Positions 12,531 to 21,178 of a stretch of DNA of 25,177 nt are shown piece after piece. How positions within the stretch are numbered: position 1 is the stretch's first letter; the number at the start of each line of letters is the position of its first letter. Origin of the DNA: Lachnospiraceae bacterium UBA7054 (GTDB lineage Bacteria; Bacillota; Clostridia; Lachnospirales; Lachnospiraceae). The translations under genes were made by a program, and so were the position numbers. The notes under the pieces are model-generated. The model saw nothing but the letters and a program-made list of their open reading frames with translations. It did no database searches and was not told the DNA's origin. The stretch covers positions 1 to 25,177 of the forward strand of contig DLAF01000029.1 in NCBI GenBank assembly GCA_002492725.1. Reading direction: 5' to 3'.

Positions 12531-15326
12531 ATGGGAACAGAGGGAAAGGAAAACACGGAAGCAGTTGAGGTTGCGGAACATATCGACCAAGGTGAAATAG
12601 CGGACGTTATGGAATCGGGTGATAAGGGAGACCAGGAAGGAAAGAGGAAGCAGGAAAAGGTGAAAAAGCCGAAAAAAACGAGGCGCGGCCTGCGGACTTT
12701 TCTGCGCATCCTGCAGCATGCGGCGCTGGCAGCCATGGTCTTTTCCCTGATCGTGACGGTCGCCTGCGGCACCATGCGTGTAGTGGGAATGCGTTCAGGA
12801 GCTTTCGTGGAATTGTTTGGCAACATGGAACCGGGTGAGTCTTTTGAGCAGTCAGAGTTTTTTAATGGTGTGTTGGGATATGCGCTGGCGGATATCATAC
12901 GGTTCGGCGTGGTGAGCAGCCAGATGGAGACAGCGGGTGCTTTTGACGGGGAGAAACTTGTGGATGTGACGGCCTATAACCAGCGAAGCACAGGCCTTTC
13001 CGGCGAGTATATCACAGCGGTTTACAAGCTTGAGGATCTGCTCAAATGGCAGAAATACGGGTTTGAATATTCCGTGGAGAAAATGACGCAGGAGCAGGCA
13101 GCAGCCTTTTTGGCAAAGACCACACAGGTGTCGGTCACGAAAATGGTCGATGATACCGAGGTGAAGCCTTATGTGCAGTATCGGATCGTGGACAGTGATT
13201 CCGGTTTTGTAACGGATTATCAGCCTGCGAGTGCACTGGCGGATCACGCGGAGCCGGAGCTTAAGAGCGAACGGGAGATCGTTATTGTTAATCCTTATGA
13301 AGAGGAGGTTGAGGAGGTCTCTGAATATGCTGTTTTGATCAACCGATACAAAACGGCGGAAGGGAAAAAAGTGGAAGACTATGTGTCAGACTGGGAACAG
13401 TATTATGCATTGTGCGACAGTGTGCAGAATGCGGCAAAAAGTCTTGCCTACAATTATGAGGAATATCTTACGGGAGAGAAGTATTTCCGGCCGGAAAATT
13501 CAAACGTGCGCTTTCTGATCGAGAAGAAGGAAGATCATGTCACACAGTATTACAGCAATATAGAGGCGGGCAGCAGCGAGAGAAGCGATTGCCTGAAGAT
13601 GATGGAAAAACTCTCCAGAGGGGAGAAGGACAGCGTGCAGGTGCCATATCTCTATTACAGTCCTGCAGAGATGGTTTATCGGACCAACACACCGATCGGG
13701 GAGAGTACGGTGCGGGAGGTTTTGGATCAGTATGCCTATGCCTATCCGGAGGACGTCAGAATTTGGATCAGTGTGGACACTTCCTATTCAGCGCCGGATG
13801 CTTTCAAGCAGGGTGCGGAATATATGCCAAATCTCTGGCAGTGGGCGATGACGGCGCTTGTATCGGGGCTTTTGTATCTGGTACTCTTTGTCTGGCAGAC
13901 TGTCATGACGGGCAGGGAGTATGATGAGGCGGGCGTGAAGCGTATCCGGCTGGAAACTTTTGATAGGATACCTACGGAAGGGGCCTTATTGATTGCAATC
14001 GGTGTTTTCCTGCTGACGGGCTGGGTCTGCATCGTGGCGATCGGGATTGCGGGGATCGATCCTACCGATTTGGCTTTTTACAGGGAGGCGGTCAGATGGG
14101 ATTGGTTTATTGCGGCGATTCTGATTGGCGTTTTTGTGGCGGATGTGATCTTTACCTTTTTCTTCTACAGTCTGGTCAGGCGGATTAAGGCACGCACTTT
14201 GTTTCGTAACTCTTATTTGCGGCGTCTGCTCAGCCGGCTGAAGGAGTTTGCCTGGGAGGTCTATGACAACGGCGGTATCGTCTTGCGCACATGGGTGCCC
14301 TATGTCGGCTTTCTGTTATTTAATCTGCTGATGGGTATTGCCTTCGCTGCATTGTCATACCCGGGAAGCGGCTGGATTCTTGTGATTCTCTTTACGTGTG
14401 CGGTAGACGCTGTTGTGGGTGTTATGCTCTACCGGGATGCGAAGGAGAGACAGGGGATAGCTGAGGGCATTGAGATCATTGCAGGAGGCCGTGTCGAGCA
14501 TCAGCTAAATACGGAGGGGCTGCATGGGGACAACAAGACGCTGGCGCTTTCCGTGAACAGCATCGGCAAGGGCATTAAGGAAGCTGTGGAGATCAGCATG
14601 AAGGATGAGCGCATGAAGGCGGACCTGATCACGAATGTTTCCCATGATATCAAGACCCCCCTGACCTCCATTATCAACTATGTGGATCTGCTTAAGCGGG
14701 AACAGGTGGGGAGCGAGAAGGCGCGGGATTACATCCGTGTGCTGGATGAAAAATCCCAGCGCTTAAAACAGCTGACCGACGATCTGGTGGAAGCCAGCAA
14801 GATTACATCAGGGACCATCAGCCTGCACTTTGAGAGAATCAATCTGACGGAACTGATGAACCAGACGATCGGAGAGTTTTCCGAGAAGTTTGACGAGAAA
14901 AATCTTGTCACGGTGATGAATGTAAATACCGGGAATGTGGTGGTGGAAGCGGACAGCCGCCGCATCTGGCGGGTGATGGAGAATCTTTTCAACAATATTT
15001 ATAAATACGCCATGCCGGGAACCAGGGTGTATGTGTCCATGGATCAGGTAGGAAAGGAAGAAAGGGTTCAGGTAAGCATTAAGAATATTTCTGAGAATTA
15101 CCTGAATTGTAAGCCGGAAGAGCTGACAGAGCGCTTTATCAGGGGCGACGAGTCCAGGACCACGGAAGGGAGCGGCCTGGGGCTGTCCATTGCCAAGAAC
15201 CTGACGCTGGCGCAGGGAGGAACTTTCGAGATTGAACTGGACGGTGATCTGTTCAAGGTCTTCTTGACCTTCCCGCTTGCGGCGGTTGAGGAGCAGGAAG
15301 AAACGACGGGAAAGAATAACGCATGA
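12531..15326 (+). CDS. Large multi-pass sensor histidine kinase
   Basis: This is the sensor kinase paired with the preceding regulator. The 931 residues are unusually long. A charged cytoplasmic N-terminus (1-~55) is followed by TM1 (about 61-80), a large external region (about 85-435) without a recognised domain, then five closely spaced membrane segments (about 437-457, 483-506, 525-548, 587-609, 614-634). The kinase core follows: H-box NVSHDIKTPLTSI with His705, N-box ENLFNNIYKYAMPG (817-830) and G2 box GSGLGLSIAKNL (from 880). A short linker instead of a clear HAMP joins membrane and core. The start ATG has GGAGG 6 bp upstream. The input signal is unknown, and an envelope stimulus is a guess from topology. 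Confidence 0.93.
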   Translation: MGTEGKENTEAVEVAEHIDQGEIADVMESGDKGDQEGKRKQEKVKKPKKTRRGLRTFLRILQHAALAAMVFSLIVTVACGTMRVVGMRSGAFVELFGNMEPGESFEQSEFFNGVLGYALADIIRFGVVSSQMETAGAFDGEKLVDVTAYNQRSTGLSGEYITAVYKLEDLLKWQKYGFEYSVEKMTQEQAAAFLAKTTQVSVTKMVDDTEVKPYVQYRIVDSDSGFVTDYQPASALADHAEPELKSEREIVIVNPYEEEVEEVSEYAVLINRYKTAEGKKVEDYVSDWEQYYALCDSVQNAAKSLAYNYEEYLTGEKYFRPENSNVRFLIEKKEDHVTQYYSNIEAGSSERSDCLKMMEKLSRGEKDSVQVPYLYYSPAEMVYRTNTPIGESTVREVLDQYAYAYPEDVRIWISVDTSYSAPDAFKQGAEYMPNLWQWAMTALVSGLLYLVLFVWQTVMTGREYDEAGVKRIRLETFDRIPTEGALLIAIGVFLLTGWVCIVAIGIAGIDPTDLAFYREAVRWDWFIAAILIGVFVADVIFTFFFYSLVRRIKARTLFRNSYLRRLLSRLKEFAWEVYDNGGIVLRTWVPYVGFLLFNLLMGIAFAALSYPGSGWILVILFTCAVDAVVGVMLYRDAKERQGIAEGIEIIAGGRVEHQLNTEGLHGDNKTLALSVNSIGKGIKEAVEISMKDERMKADLITNVSHDIKTPLTSIINYVDLLKREQVGSEKARDYIRVLDEKSQRLKQLTDDLVEASKITSGTISLHFERINLTELMNQTIGEFSEKFDEKNLVTVMNVNTGNVVVEADSRRIWRVMENLFNNIYKYAMPGTRVYVSMDQVGKEERVQVSIKNISENYLNCKPEELTERFIRGDESRTTEGSGLGLSIAKNLTLAQGGTFEIELDGDLFKVFLTFPLAAVEEQEETTGKNNA

Positions 15327-15339
15327 TATTAGTAATGAA

Positions 15340-15370
15340 AGCGGGTTGGATATCAGATATCCAGCCCGCT
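15340..15370. terminator. Bidirectional hairpin between kinase and prs, overlapping the prs 3' end
   Basis: AGCGGGTTGGATAT (15340-15353) pairs with ATATCCAGCCCGCT (15357-15370) in a 14-bp stem (one G-T) with a three-base loop. On the - strand it is followed by TTTCATTACTAATAT, moderately T-rich. On the + strand the next bases are TTACTTCGCG, then A/T-rich. The right arm encodes the last residues of prs (SGLD) and its stop, so the signal is built into the coding sequence. Confidence 0.75.
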
Positions 15371-16546
15371 TACTTCGCGATTATTATATTTTGCAAGGAT
15401 TTGGTGAATCTTGTCCGTGGGTGTGTAGATATTCGCCATGGAAGCGTCATGGTTCATAAAGTCGATGATGGAAGCGATGAATTTGCTCATATCGGCCTCT
15501 ATGTAGTAGGGCTTTTCCTTAAGCTCCGGCGGCTGATAGCAGAGGTTGGTGGTCACGATTCTGTCGATATAACAGCTCTCATAGGCCGCGTCGAAGGCGG
15601 AGAGTCCGTCTGTAAAGAGACCGAAGGTGCAGCAGATAAAGACCCGTTTGGCGTTCATTCTCTTTAACTGTCTGGCAGTGTCGATCATGCTGCCGCCGGA
15701 AGAAATCATGTCATCGATAACGATCACGTCCTTGCCGTCGATGTTGTCCCCCAGAAATTCATGAGCAACGATAGGGTTTTTGCCGTCTACGATGGTGGAG
15801 TAATCCCTGCGTTTATAGAACATACCGGTGTCTACGCCGAGAACGTTCGCCAGATAGACAGCCCTGTCTAATGCGCCCTCATCGGGGCTGATGACGATGG
15901 TGTGTTCCTTGTCAATGATCAGGTTTTTTTCCATGCGAAGAAGCGCACGGATAAACTGATAGGGAGGCATGAAATTGTCAAATCCCTTAATGGGAACGGA
16001 ATTTTGCACCCGAGGGTCGTGGGCATCAAACGTAATAAAATTAGATACGCCCATATCCATCAGTTCTTTGATCGCATAGGCACAGTCCAGAGATTCTCTG
16101 CCGTTCCTTTTATGCTGCCGTCCCTCGTAGAGAAAGGGCATGATCACATTGATGCGGTGCGCTTTCCCGTTTATGGCAGAAATAATCCGCTTTAAGTCCT
16201 GATAGTGGTCATCAGGAGACATATGATTTGTGAAACCGTTCATGCTGTAAGTGATGCTGTGGTTGCACACATCCGTCAGCAGGAAGATATCTTTGCCCCT
16301 TACGGAGTCATGCAAAATGGCTTTGCCTTCTCCTGTTCCGAAGCGGGGGCACTCTACCTCCATCAGATAATTTTTTTCCATATAGCCGTGGAAGGCAGGA
16401 TCGTTTTTGACATTATTCTGCAGGTCGCGCCGGTATTCCACCAGATGGCTGTTTACTTTTTCTGCCAGAGGAAGCGCCGCTTTCGGTGCGAGAAGTTTCA
16501 TGGCTGCCACCGGCATAGAATGTTCAAGCTGTTCTGTGTTGGGCAT
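15353..16546 (-). CDS. prs: Ribose-phosphate pyrophosphokinase, long divergent form
   Basis: The enzyme makes PRPP from ribose-5-phosphate and ATP for nucleotide, histidine and tryptophan synthesis. The 397 residues exceed the usual ~315, with an N-terminal extension of about 70 residues. Recognisable parts are MSPDDHYQDLKRIISAI, INVIMPFLYEGRQHKRNGRE (aligned with the canonical flexible loop YxRQDR, but reading GRQHKR), FITFDAHDPRVQN (metal/ATP site, canonical DLH) and the PRPP loop DDMISSGGSM (278-287). The start ATG 16546 has GGAGAG 9 bp upstream and a strong promoter. Assignment to the Prs family is firm. Regulation by ADP/phosphate may differ because the loop differs. Confidence 0.88.
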   Translation of the reverse strand: MPNTEQLEHSMPVAAMKLLAPKAALPLAEKVNSHLVEYRRDLQNNVKNDPAFHGYMEKNYLMEVECPRFGTGEGKAILHDSVRGKDIFLLTDVCNHSITYSMNGFTNHMSPDDHYQDLKRIISAINGKAHRINVIMPFLYEGRQHKRNGRESLDCAYAIKELMDMGVSNFITFDAHDPRVQNSVPIKGFDNFMPPYQFIRALLRMEKNLIIDKEHTIVISPDEGALDRAVYLANVLGVDTGMFYKRRDYSTIVDGKNPIVAHEFLGDNIDGKDVIVIDDMISSGGSMIDTARQLKRMNAKRVFICCTFGLFTDGLSAFDAAYESCYIDRIVTTNLCYQPPELKEKPYYIEADMSKFIASIIDFMNHDASMANIYTPTDKIHQILAKYNNREVSGLDI

Positions 16547-16614
16547 GATTAAGATCTCTCCGATATCATTTGCATTGCTTGCTAGATGATTCTTGATAAG
16601 TTCCTTACAAGGAT

Positions 16615-16643
16615 TTTATATCATTATGGGGGAAATGTGTCAA
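16615..16643 (-). promoter_or_regulatory. Sigma-A promoter for prs
   Basis: Read on the - strand, TTGACA (16643-16638) and TATAAA (16620-16615) are separated by 17 bp. Transcription would begin near 16608, giving a leader of about 60 bases before the prs start codon at 16546. Confidence 0.75.
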
Positions 16644-16746
16644 GCGGATTCCGTGTCTTTTCCCCACCGATTTCCATAGACTTTACGGATGAAAGGATTT
16701 TAGGAATAAAGTGTGGCAGGTGCATTACGGGAAACGTGAGTTTTGC

Positions 16747-16775
16747 TTTACAAGAGAGCCGAGATTTTGTATAAT
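16747..16775 (+). promoter_or_regulatory. Sigma-A promoter for der-plsY-gpsA
   Basis: TTTACA (16747-16752) and a perfect TATAAT (16770-16775) are separated by 17 bp. The der start is 48 bp after the -10. It is divergent from the prs promoter about 100 bp away. Between the two I see no further site. Confidence 0.8.
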
Positions 16776-16822
16776 CAAGCGGTATATGACTGTTACTTGT
16801 AGGAAAATTATGGGGATTTGAT

Positions 16823-18160
16823 ATGAGCAAAAAGAGTACCAGGCCCATCGTGGCGGTGGTGGGCAGGCCCAATGTTGGGAAATCTACCCTTTTCAACGCC
16901 CTGGCGGGTGAAAATATAGCAATCGTGAAGGATACGCCGGGTATTACCAGAGACCGTATTTATGCGGATGTGAATTGGCTGAACCGAAACTTTACCCTTA
17001 TCGACACAGGCGGCATCGAGCCGGACAGCAAGGATATCATTCTCTCACAGATGCGGGAACAGGCGCAGATCGCGATCGATACGGCGGATGTGATCATTTT
17101 TCTGGTGGATGTGAAACAGGGACTGCAGGATGCAGATACGCAGGTGGCAGATATGTTAAGACGCGCAAAAAAGCCTGTGATTCTTGCGGTGAACAAGGTG
17201 GACAGCTTTCAGAAATATATGGCGGATGTTTATGAGTTTTACAATCTGGGCATTGGAGAACCCTTTCCCATTTCTGCTACCAACAGGCTCGGTTTCGGGG
17301 AACTTTTAGACGAGGTGATCGCCCATTTCGGGGAGGAAGCAGACGAGGAGGAAGAGGACGAGCGCATTAAGGTGGCCATTGTCGGTAAACCGAATGTCGG
17401 GAAATCTTCCATTATCAACCGCCTGATTGGAGAGAACCGCCTGATTGTATCGGATATTGCGGGTACGACCAGGGACGCCGTGGATACGGAGATTACTCAT
17501 AATGGGAATGACTATGTTTTCATTGATACTGCGGGGCTTCGCAGAAAGAATAAGATCAAAGAGGAGCTGGAGCGGTATATGATCATCCGCACGGTGTCGG
17601 CAGTGGAGCGGGCGGATATCGCAGTACTGGTGATCGACGCTGTGGAGGGTGTGACGGAACAGGATGCAAAGATTGCGGGTATTGCCCATGACAGGGGCAA
17701 GGCCGTCATTATTGCGGTGAATAAGTGGGATGCCATTGAGAAGGATAATAAGACGGTAAAAGAGTATACACAGAAGATCAGACAGGTACTGTCTTTTATG
17801 TCCTACGCGGAGATCATGTTCATTTCGGCGGTGAGCGGACAGCGGTTGATGAAGCTGTATGATGTGATCGAGGCGGTGAATGAGAACCATTCCATGCGGG
17901 TCGCTACGGGCGTCTTAAACGAAATCGTGACGGAAGCGGTGGCATTGCAGCAGCCTCCGGCTGATAAGGGAAAGAGACTGCGCATTTACTATACCACCCA
18001 GGTGGCGGTGAAGCCGCCCACCTTTGTGATCTTTGTGAACGATAAGGAACTGATGCATTTCTCCTATCTGCGTTATTTGGAAAACCAGATTCGGGATACC
18101 TTCGGTTTTGTGGGAACGCCTCTGAAATTTTTTGTCAGAGAGAGAAAGGAAAAGGAATAA
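16823..18160 (+). CDS. der: Ribosome biogenesis GTPase Der (EngA)
   Basis: Der is the only bacterial GTPase family with two tandem G domains and is essential for 50S assembly. The 445 residues show G domain 1 (GRPNVGKST from Gly14, DTPGITRDR, DTGG, NKVDS), an acidic linker (EEADEEEEDE), G domain 2 (GKPNVGKSS from Gly188, IAGTTRDAVDT, DTAGLRRKNKI, NKWDA) and a C-terminal KH-like domain (RLRIYYTTQVAVKPPTFV). Length is normal. It is the first gene from the promoter at 16747-16775, and its stop is one base from the GTG of plsY. Confidence 0.98.
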   Translation: MSKKSTRPIVAVVGRPNVGKSTLFNALAGENIAIVKDTPGITRDRIYADVNWLNRNFTLIDTGGIEPDSKDIILSQMREQAQIAIDTADVIIFLVDVKQGLQDADTQVADMLRRAKKPVILAVNKVDSFQKYMADVYEFYNLGIGEPFPISATNRLGFGELLDEVIAHFGEEADEEEEDERIKVAIVGKPNVGKSSIINRLIGENRLIVSDIAGTTRDAVDTEITHNGNDYVFIDTAGLRRKNKIKEELERYMIIRTVSAVERADIAVLVIDAVEGVTEQDAKIAGIAHDRGKAVIIAVNKWDAIEKDNKTVKEYTQKIRQVLSFMSYAEIMFISAVSGQRLMKLYDVIEAVNENHSMRVATGVLNEIVTEAVALQQPPADKGKRLRIYYTTQVAVKPPTFVIFVNDKELMHFSYLRYLENQIRDTFGFVGTPLKFFVRERKEKE

Positions 18161-18161
18161 A

Positions 18162-18830
18162 GTGGAACGGGTCTTTTGCTTACTGATCGGCTATGTGTTT
18201 GGCCTTTTTCAGACAGCCTACATCTACGGGAGACTGCATGGCATTGATATCAGAAATTATGGAAGCGGTAATGCCGGCACCACGAATACACTGCGGGTAT
18301 TCGGGACGAAAGCGGGGCTTTTAGTCCTTGTGGGAGATATTATGAAGTGTATTCTGGCAGTTGTAATAACGGCTGTTATATTTGATAAGTCCCACCCGGA
18401 CATGGTCTACCTTCTGAAAATGTATACGGCGATGGGAGCTATTATCGGTCATAATTTTCCTTTTTATCTGCAATTTAAGGGTGGAAAGGGCATTGCGGCG
18501 ACGGCGGGACTGATTCTTTCCTTTCATCCGTACCTGATTCCGATGGGGATCATCCTGTTTTTCGGTGCATTTTTCATTACCCACTATGTGTCGCTGGGAT
18601 CGCTTTTGGTGTATGCGGGATTTATGATCGAGCTGGTGGTTCTTGGACAGATGGGGATATTCGGTATGACACAGCCGCGACTGCTTGAGATGTATGTGAT
18701 AGCCGCATTCCTGACGGTTATGGCATATTGGAAACATCGTGAAAACATCAAACGGCTGGTAAGCGGTACGGAGCGTAAAACGTATCTGACGCATAAAAAT
18801 AAAGAGGCAGCCCAAAAGGCGGATGATTGA
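18162..18830 (+). CDS. plsY: Acyl-phosphate:glycerol-3-phosphate acyltransferase PlsY
   Basis: PlsY is an integral membrane enzyme that moves an acyl group from acyl-phosphate to glycerol-3-phosphate, the first step of phospholipid synthesis in Firmicutes. The 222 residues carry its three signature motifs: GSGNAGTTNTLRVFG, GHNFPFYLQFKGGKGIAAT, and the membrane-rich region near LLEMYVIAAF. There are about five hydrophobic segments. GTG 18162, one base after the der stop, is chosen with AAAGGAAAAGGA just upstream. In-frame upstream codons lie inside der. It is followed after 20 bp by gpsA, which makes its substrate. Confidence 0.95.
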   Translation: MERVFCLLIGYVFGLFQTAYIYGRLHGIDIRNYGSGNAGTTNTLRVFGTKAGLLVLVGDIMKCILAVVITAVIFDKSHPDMVYLLKMYTAMGAIIGHNFPFYLQFKGGKGIAATAGLILSFHPYLIPMGIILFFGAFFITHYVSLGSLLVYAGFMIELVVLGQMGIFGMTQPRLLEMYVIAAFLTVMAYWKHRENIKRLVSGTERKTYLTHKNKEAAQKADD

Positions 18831-18850
18831 AAAAAAGGAAGGGGTTTCAT

Positions 18851-19867
18851 ATGGCAAATATCAGTATCATAGGTGCGGGAAGCTGGGGGACGGCGTTAGC
18901 GGTCCTTCTTTCCAAAAACGGACATAATGTCACGGTCTGGTCGATCATGGAGCAGGAAATCGAGATGCTTACAAAGGAGCGGGAGCACAAGGATAAGCTG
19001 CCGGGGGTAAAACTGCCGGAGGATATGGTATTTACTACGGACTTAGAGGCGGCGGTGAAAGACAGGGATGTGCTGGTGCTGGCGGTTCCCTCGCCTTATA
19101 CCAGAAGTACCTCCCATTCCATGCAGCCCTATGTGCGTGAGGGGCAGATTATCGTAAACGTGGCCAAGGGGATTGAAGAAAAGACCCTGATGACGCTTTC
19201 GCAGATTATAGAGGAAGAAATCCCGCAGGCGCAGGTGGCGGTACTTTCGGGGCCGTCCCACGCGGAGGAAGTGGGCAGAGGCATCCCCACGACGATTGTA
19301 GTGGGCGCCAAGAAGAAGGAAATGGCGGAGTATCTCCAGAATATTTTTATGAACGAAGTGTTCCGTGTTTATATCAGTCCGGATGTGCTGGGTATCGAGC
19401 TGGGTGCGGCCTTAAAGAATGTGGTGGCGCTGGCGGCAGGTATTGCGGACGGCCTGGGCTACGGGGACAATACCAAGGCGGCGCTCATTACCAGGGGCAT
19501 TGCGGAGATTGCCAGACTTGGGCTTGCCATGGGCGGCAGGATTGAGACTTTCAGCGGGCTTACCGGGATTGGTGATCTGATTGTGACCTGCGCTTCCATG
19601 CACTCCAGAAATCGTCGTGCCGGCATTCTGATCGGCAAGGGTTATACCATGGAGCAGGCGATGGATGAGGTGAAGATGGTGGTGGAGGGCGTGTATTCGG
19701 CAAAAGCGGCTATGGGGCTTGCAGAAAAATACCACGTACAGCTCCCAATCATTGAGCAGGTGAATGCCGTTTTGTTTGACGGGATGCCTGTTGACGAGGC
19801 GGTGAAGAACTTAATGCTGCGTGACAAAAAGATTGAGAATCCGCTCATTCCGTGGGAGGAAGCGTGA
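18851..19867 (+). CDS. gpsA: Glycerol-3-phosphate dehydrogenase [NAD(P)+]
   Basis: GpsA reduces dihydroxyacetone phosphate to sn-glycerol-3-phosphate for lipid synthesis. The 338 residues show the Rossmann motif IGAGSWGTALA at the N-terminus, NVAKGIEEKT, LSGPSHAEEVGRG, the catalytic Lys region AALKNVVALAAGIADGLGYG, KAALITRG, GLTGIGDLIVTC and SRNRRAG. ATG 18851 has AGGGG 6 bp upstream. An in-frame ATG at 18827 overlaps plsY and adds a non-family MKKRKGFH leader, so it is rejected. plsY and gpsA as neighbours supply and consume glycerol-3-phosphate. Confidence 0.98.
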   Translation: MANISIIGAGSWGTALAVLLSKNGHNVTVWSIMEQEIEMLTKEREHKDKLPGVKLPEDMVFTTDLEAAVKDRDVLVLAVPSPYTRSTSHSMQPYVREGQIIVNVAKGIEEKTLMTLSQIIEEEIPQAQVAVLSGPSHAEEVGRGIPTTIVVGAKKKEMAEYLQNIFMNEVFRVYISPDVLGIELGAALKNVVALAAGIADGLGYGDNTKAALITRGIAEIARLGLAMGGRIETFSGLTGIGDLIVTCASMHSRNRRAGILIGKGYTMEQAMDEVKMVVEGVYSAKAAMGLAEKYHVQLPIIEQVNAVLFDGMPVDEAVKNLMLRDKKIENPLIPWEEA

Positions 19868-19926
19868 GGAAAGACTGTAACAGGAAAGCGGTATCTGAAA
19901 TGGGAAAAGAAGGAGAGAAAAAGAGA

Positions 19927-21165
19927 ATGTGGGGAAGAATACGAGGGAAAAGGATAGCGGGGTATTTGGCAGCGGGTCTGCTGTTTGCCTGCAGTCTGAC
20001 CGGATGCGGAGACAGCGCCGGGCAGCCGGATGACTATGTGACGAATGTGGGGTATGAGACAGCGGCGGTAAGTAACGCCGAAAATACGACGGATGCCCCG
20101 GAAGGGGACGAGAGCACCGGGAATGCTGCCTCGGCAGGAATTGCCAGGGAGGATGTCAAAGTAGGTGTCCTGTACATAACCGATCCGGCGGAGGGTAGCG
20201 GTTATTCCTACACACATGACCTTGGCATACGTGGCATGCAGAGTAATCTGAACCTTACAGAGGAGCAGATTGTACGCAAAATTGTGAGCGACGGAGATAC
20301 GGCGGCAACGAAGAAAGCCATAGAGGAATGTATTGCGGACGGCTGTAATGTAATTTTTACCACGAGCTGGGGGTATATGGAGCCAACGGCGGAGATGGCG
20401 GAGCTGTACCCGGATGTTTATTTTTCGCACGGCACGGGCTATCTGTCAAATGGGAAAAACTTTAATAATTATTTCGGGCGGATTTATCAGGCGAGATACC
20501 TAAGCGGGATTGTGGCGGGACTGAATACGAAGAGCAACAAAATTGGCTATGTGGCGGCGCAGGACAGTTCCAATTCGGAGGTGACTGGCGGAATCGACGC
20601 ATTTGCCATCGGGGTCGCGTCCGTTAATCCTGAGGCGAAGATTTATGTGTCGGTTACAAACAGCTGGTATGATCCCCCAAAGGAGGAAGAGGCGTCGAGG
20701 AAGCTTTTGGATATGGGATGCGATGTGATGGCACAGCACTGTGATACGCCTTATCCGTTGACTCTGGCACAGGAGTATGGCGTATATGGAATCGGTTATA
20801 ATTCGGATATGAGCAAGGAGGTTCCGGAAACCTGCCTATGCAGTGTAATCTGGAACTGGAGCGCATACTATACGGCAGCAGTGGATTCTATCATCAACGG
20901 AACCTGGACCGGCGAAAATTATTATGGAGGCATTGGCGAGGGTCTGGTGCAAATCACGGATTTGGCATCTTTTTGTGCCGATGGAACGCAGGAAAAGGTG
21001 TCGGAAGCGATGACGGCTCTTTTGAACGGAAGCTGCAATGTGTTTGACGGGGAAATGACAACGAATACGGGCGAAGTGATCGGAAGCGCAGGCTCTACAC
21101 TGGACGATGCGACGATCACCGGTGCAATCAACTGGTACTATGAAAATGTCATCATCGCGGAATAG
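19927..21165 (+). CDS. BMP/PnrA-like substrate-binding lipoprotein
   Basis: This is a membrane-anchored extracytoplasmic binding protein of the BMP family (PnrA/Med-type, often nucleoside-binding). From ATG 19927 it has 412 residues. The lipoprotein signal MWGRIRGKRIAGYLAAGLLF is followed by the lipobox LTGC with Cys27, a Thr/Ser/Glu-rich linker (to ~75), then the periplasmic-binding fold (VGVLYITDPAEGSGYSY, DLGIRGMQ, CNVIFTTSWGYMEP, GRIYQARYLSGIVAG, GYVAAQDSSNSEV). Other in-frame starts at 19900 and 19852 would give longer, less signal-like N-termini. No ABC ATPase or permease gene is beside it. It is 59 bp after gpsA and 13 bp before a chemoreceptor gene, hinting at sensing as well as or instead of uptake. 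Confidence 0.88.
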   Translation: MWGRIRGKRIAGYLAAGLLFACSLTGCGDSAGQPDDYVTNVGYETAAVSNAENTTDAPEGDESTGNAASAGIAREDVKVGVLYITDPAEGSGYSYTHDLGIRGMQSNLNLTEEQIVRKIVSDGDTAATKKAIEECIADGCNVIFTTSWGYMEPTAEMAELYPDVYFSHGTGYLSNGKNFNNYFGRIYQARYLSGIVAGLNTKSNKIGYVAAQDSSNSEVTGGIDAFAIGVASVNPEAKIYVSVTNSWYDPPKEEEASRKLLDMGCDVMAQHCDTPYPLTLAQEYGVYGIGYNSDMSKEVPETCLCSVIWNWSAYYTAAVDSIINGTWTGENYYGGIGEGLVQITDLASFCADGTQEKVSEAMTALLNGSCNVFDGEMTTNTGEVIGSAGSTLDDATITGAINWYYENVIIAE

Positions 21166-21178
21166 CAAAGGAGAGACT

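Noticed and set aside
12531..15326. VanS-type resistance sensor
   Set aside because: The regulator/kinase pair is OmpR-type, but no vanH/A/X or other resistance genes follow and the external region is far larger than in VanS.
16624..16896. - strand open frame in the prs-der gap
   Set aside because: It overlaps the prs promoter and the antisense of the Der P-loop; there is no family match.
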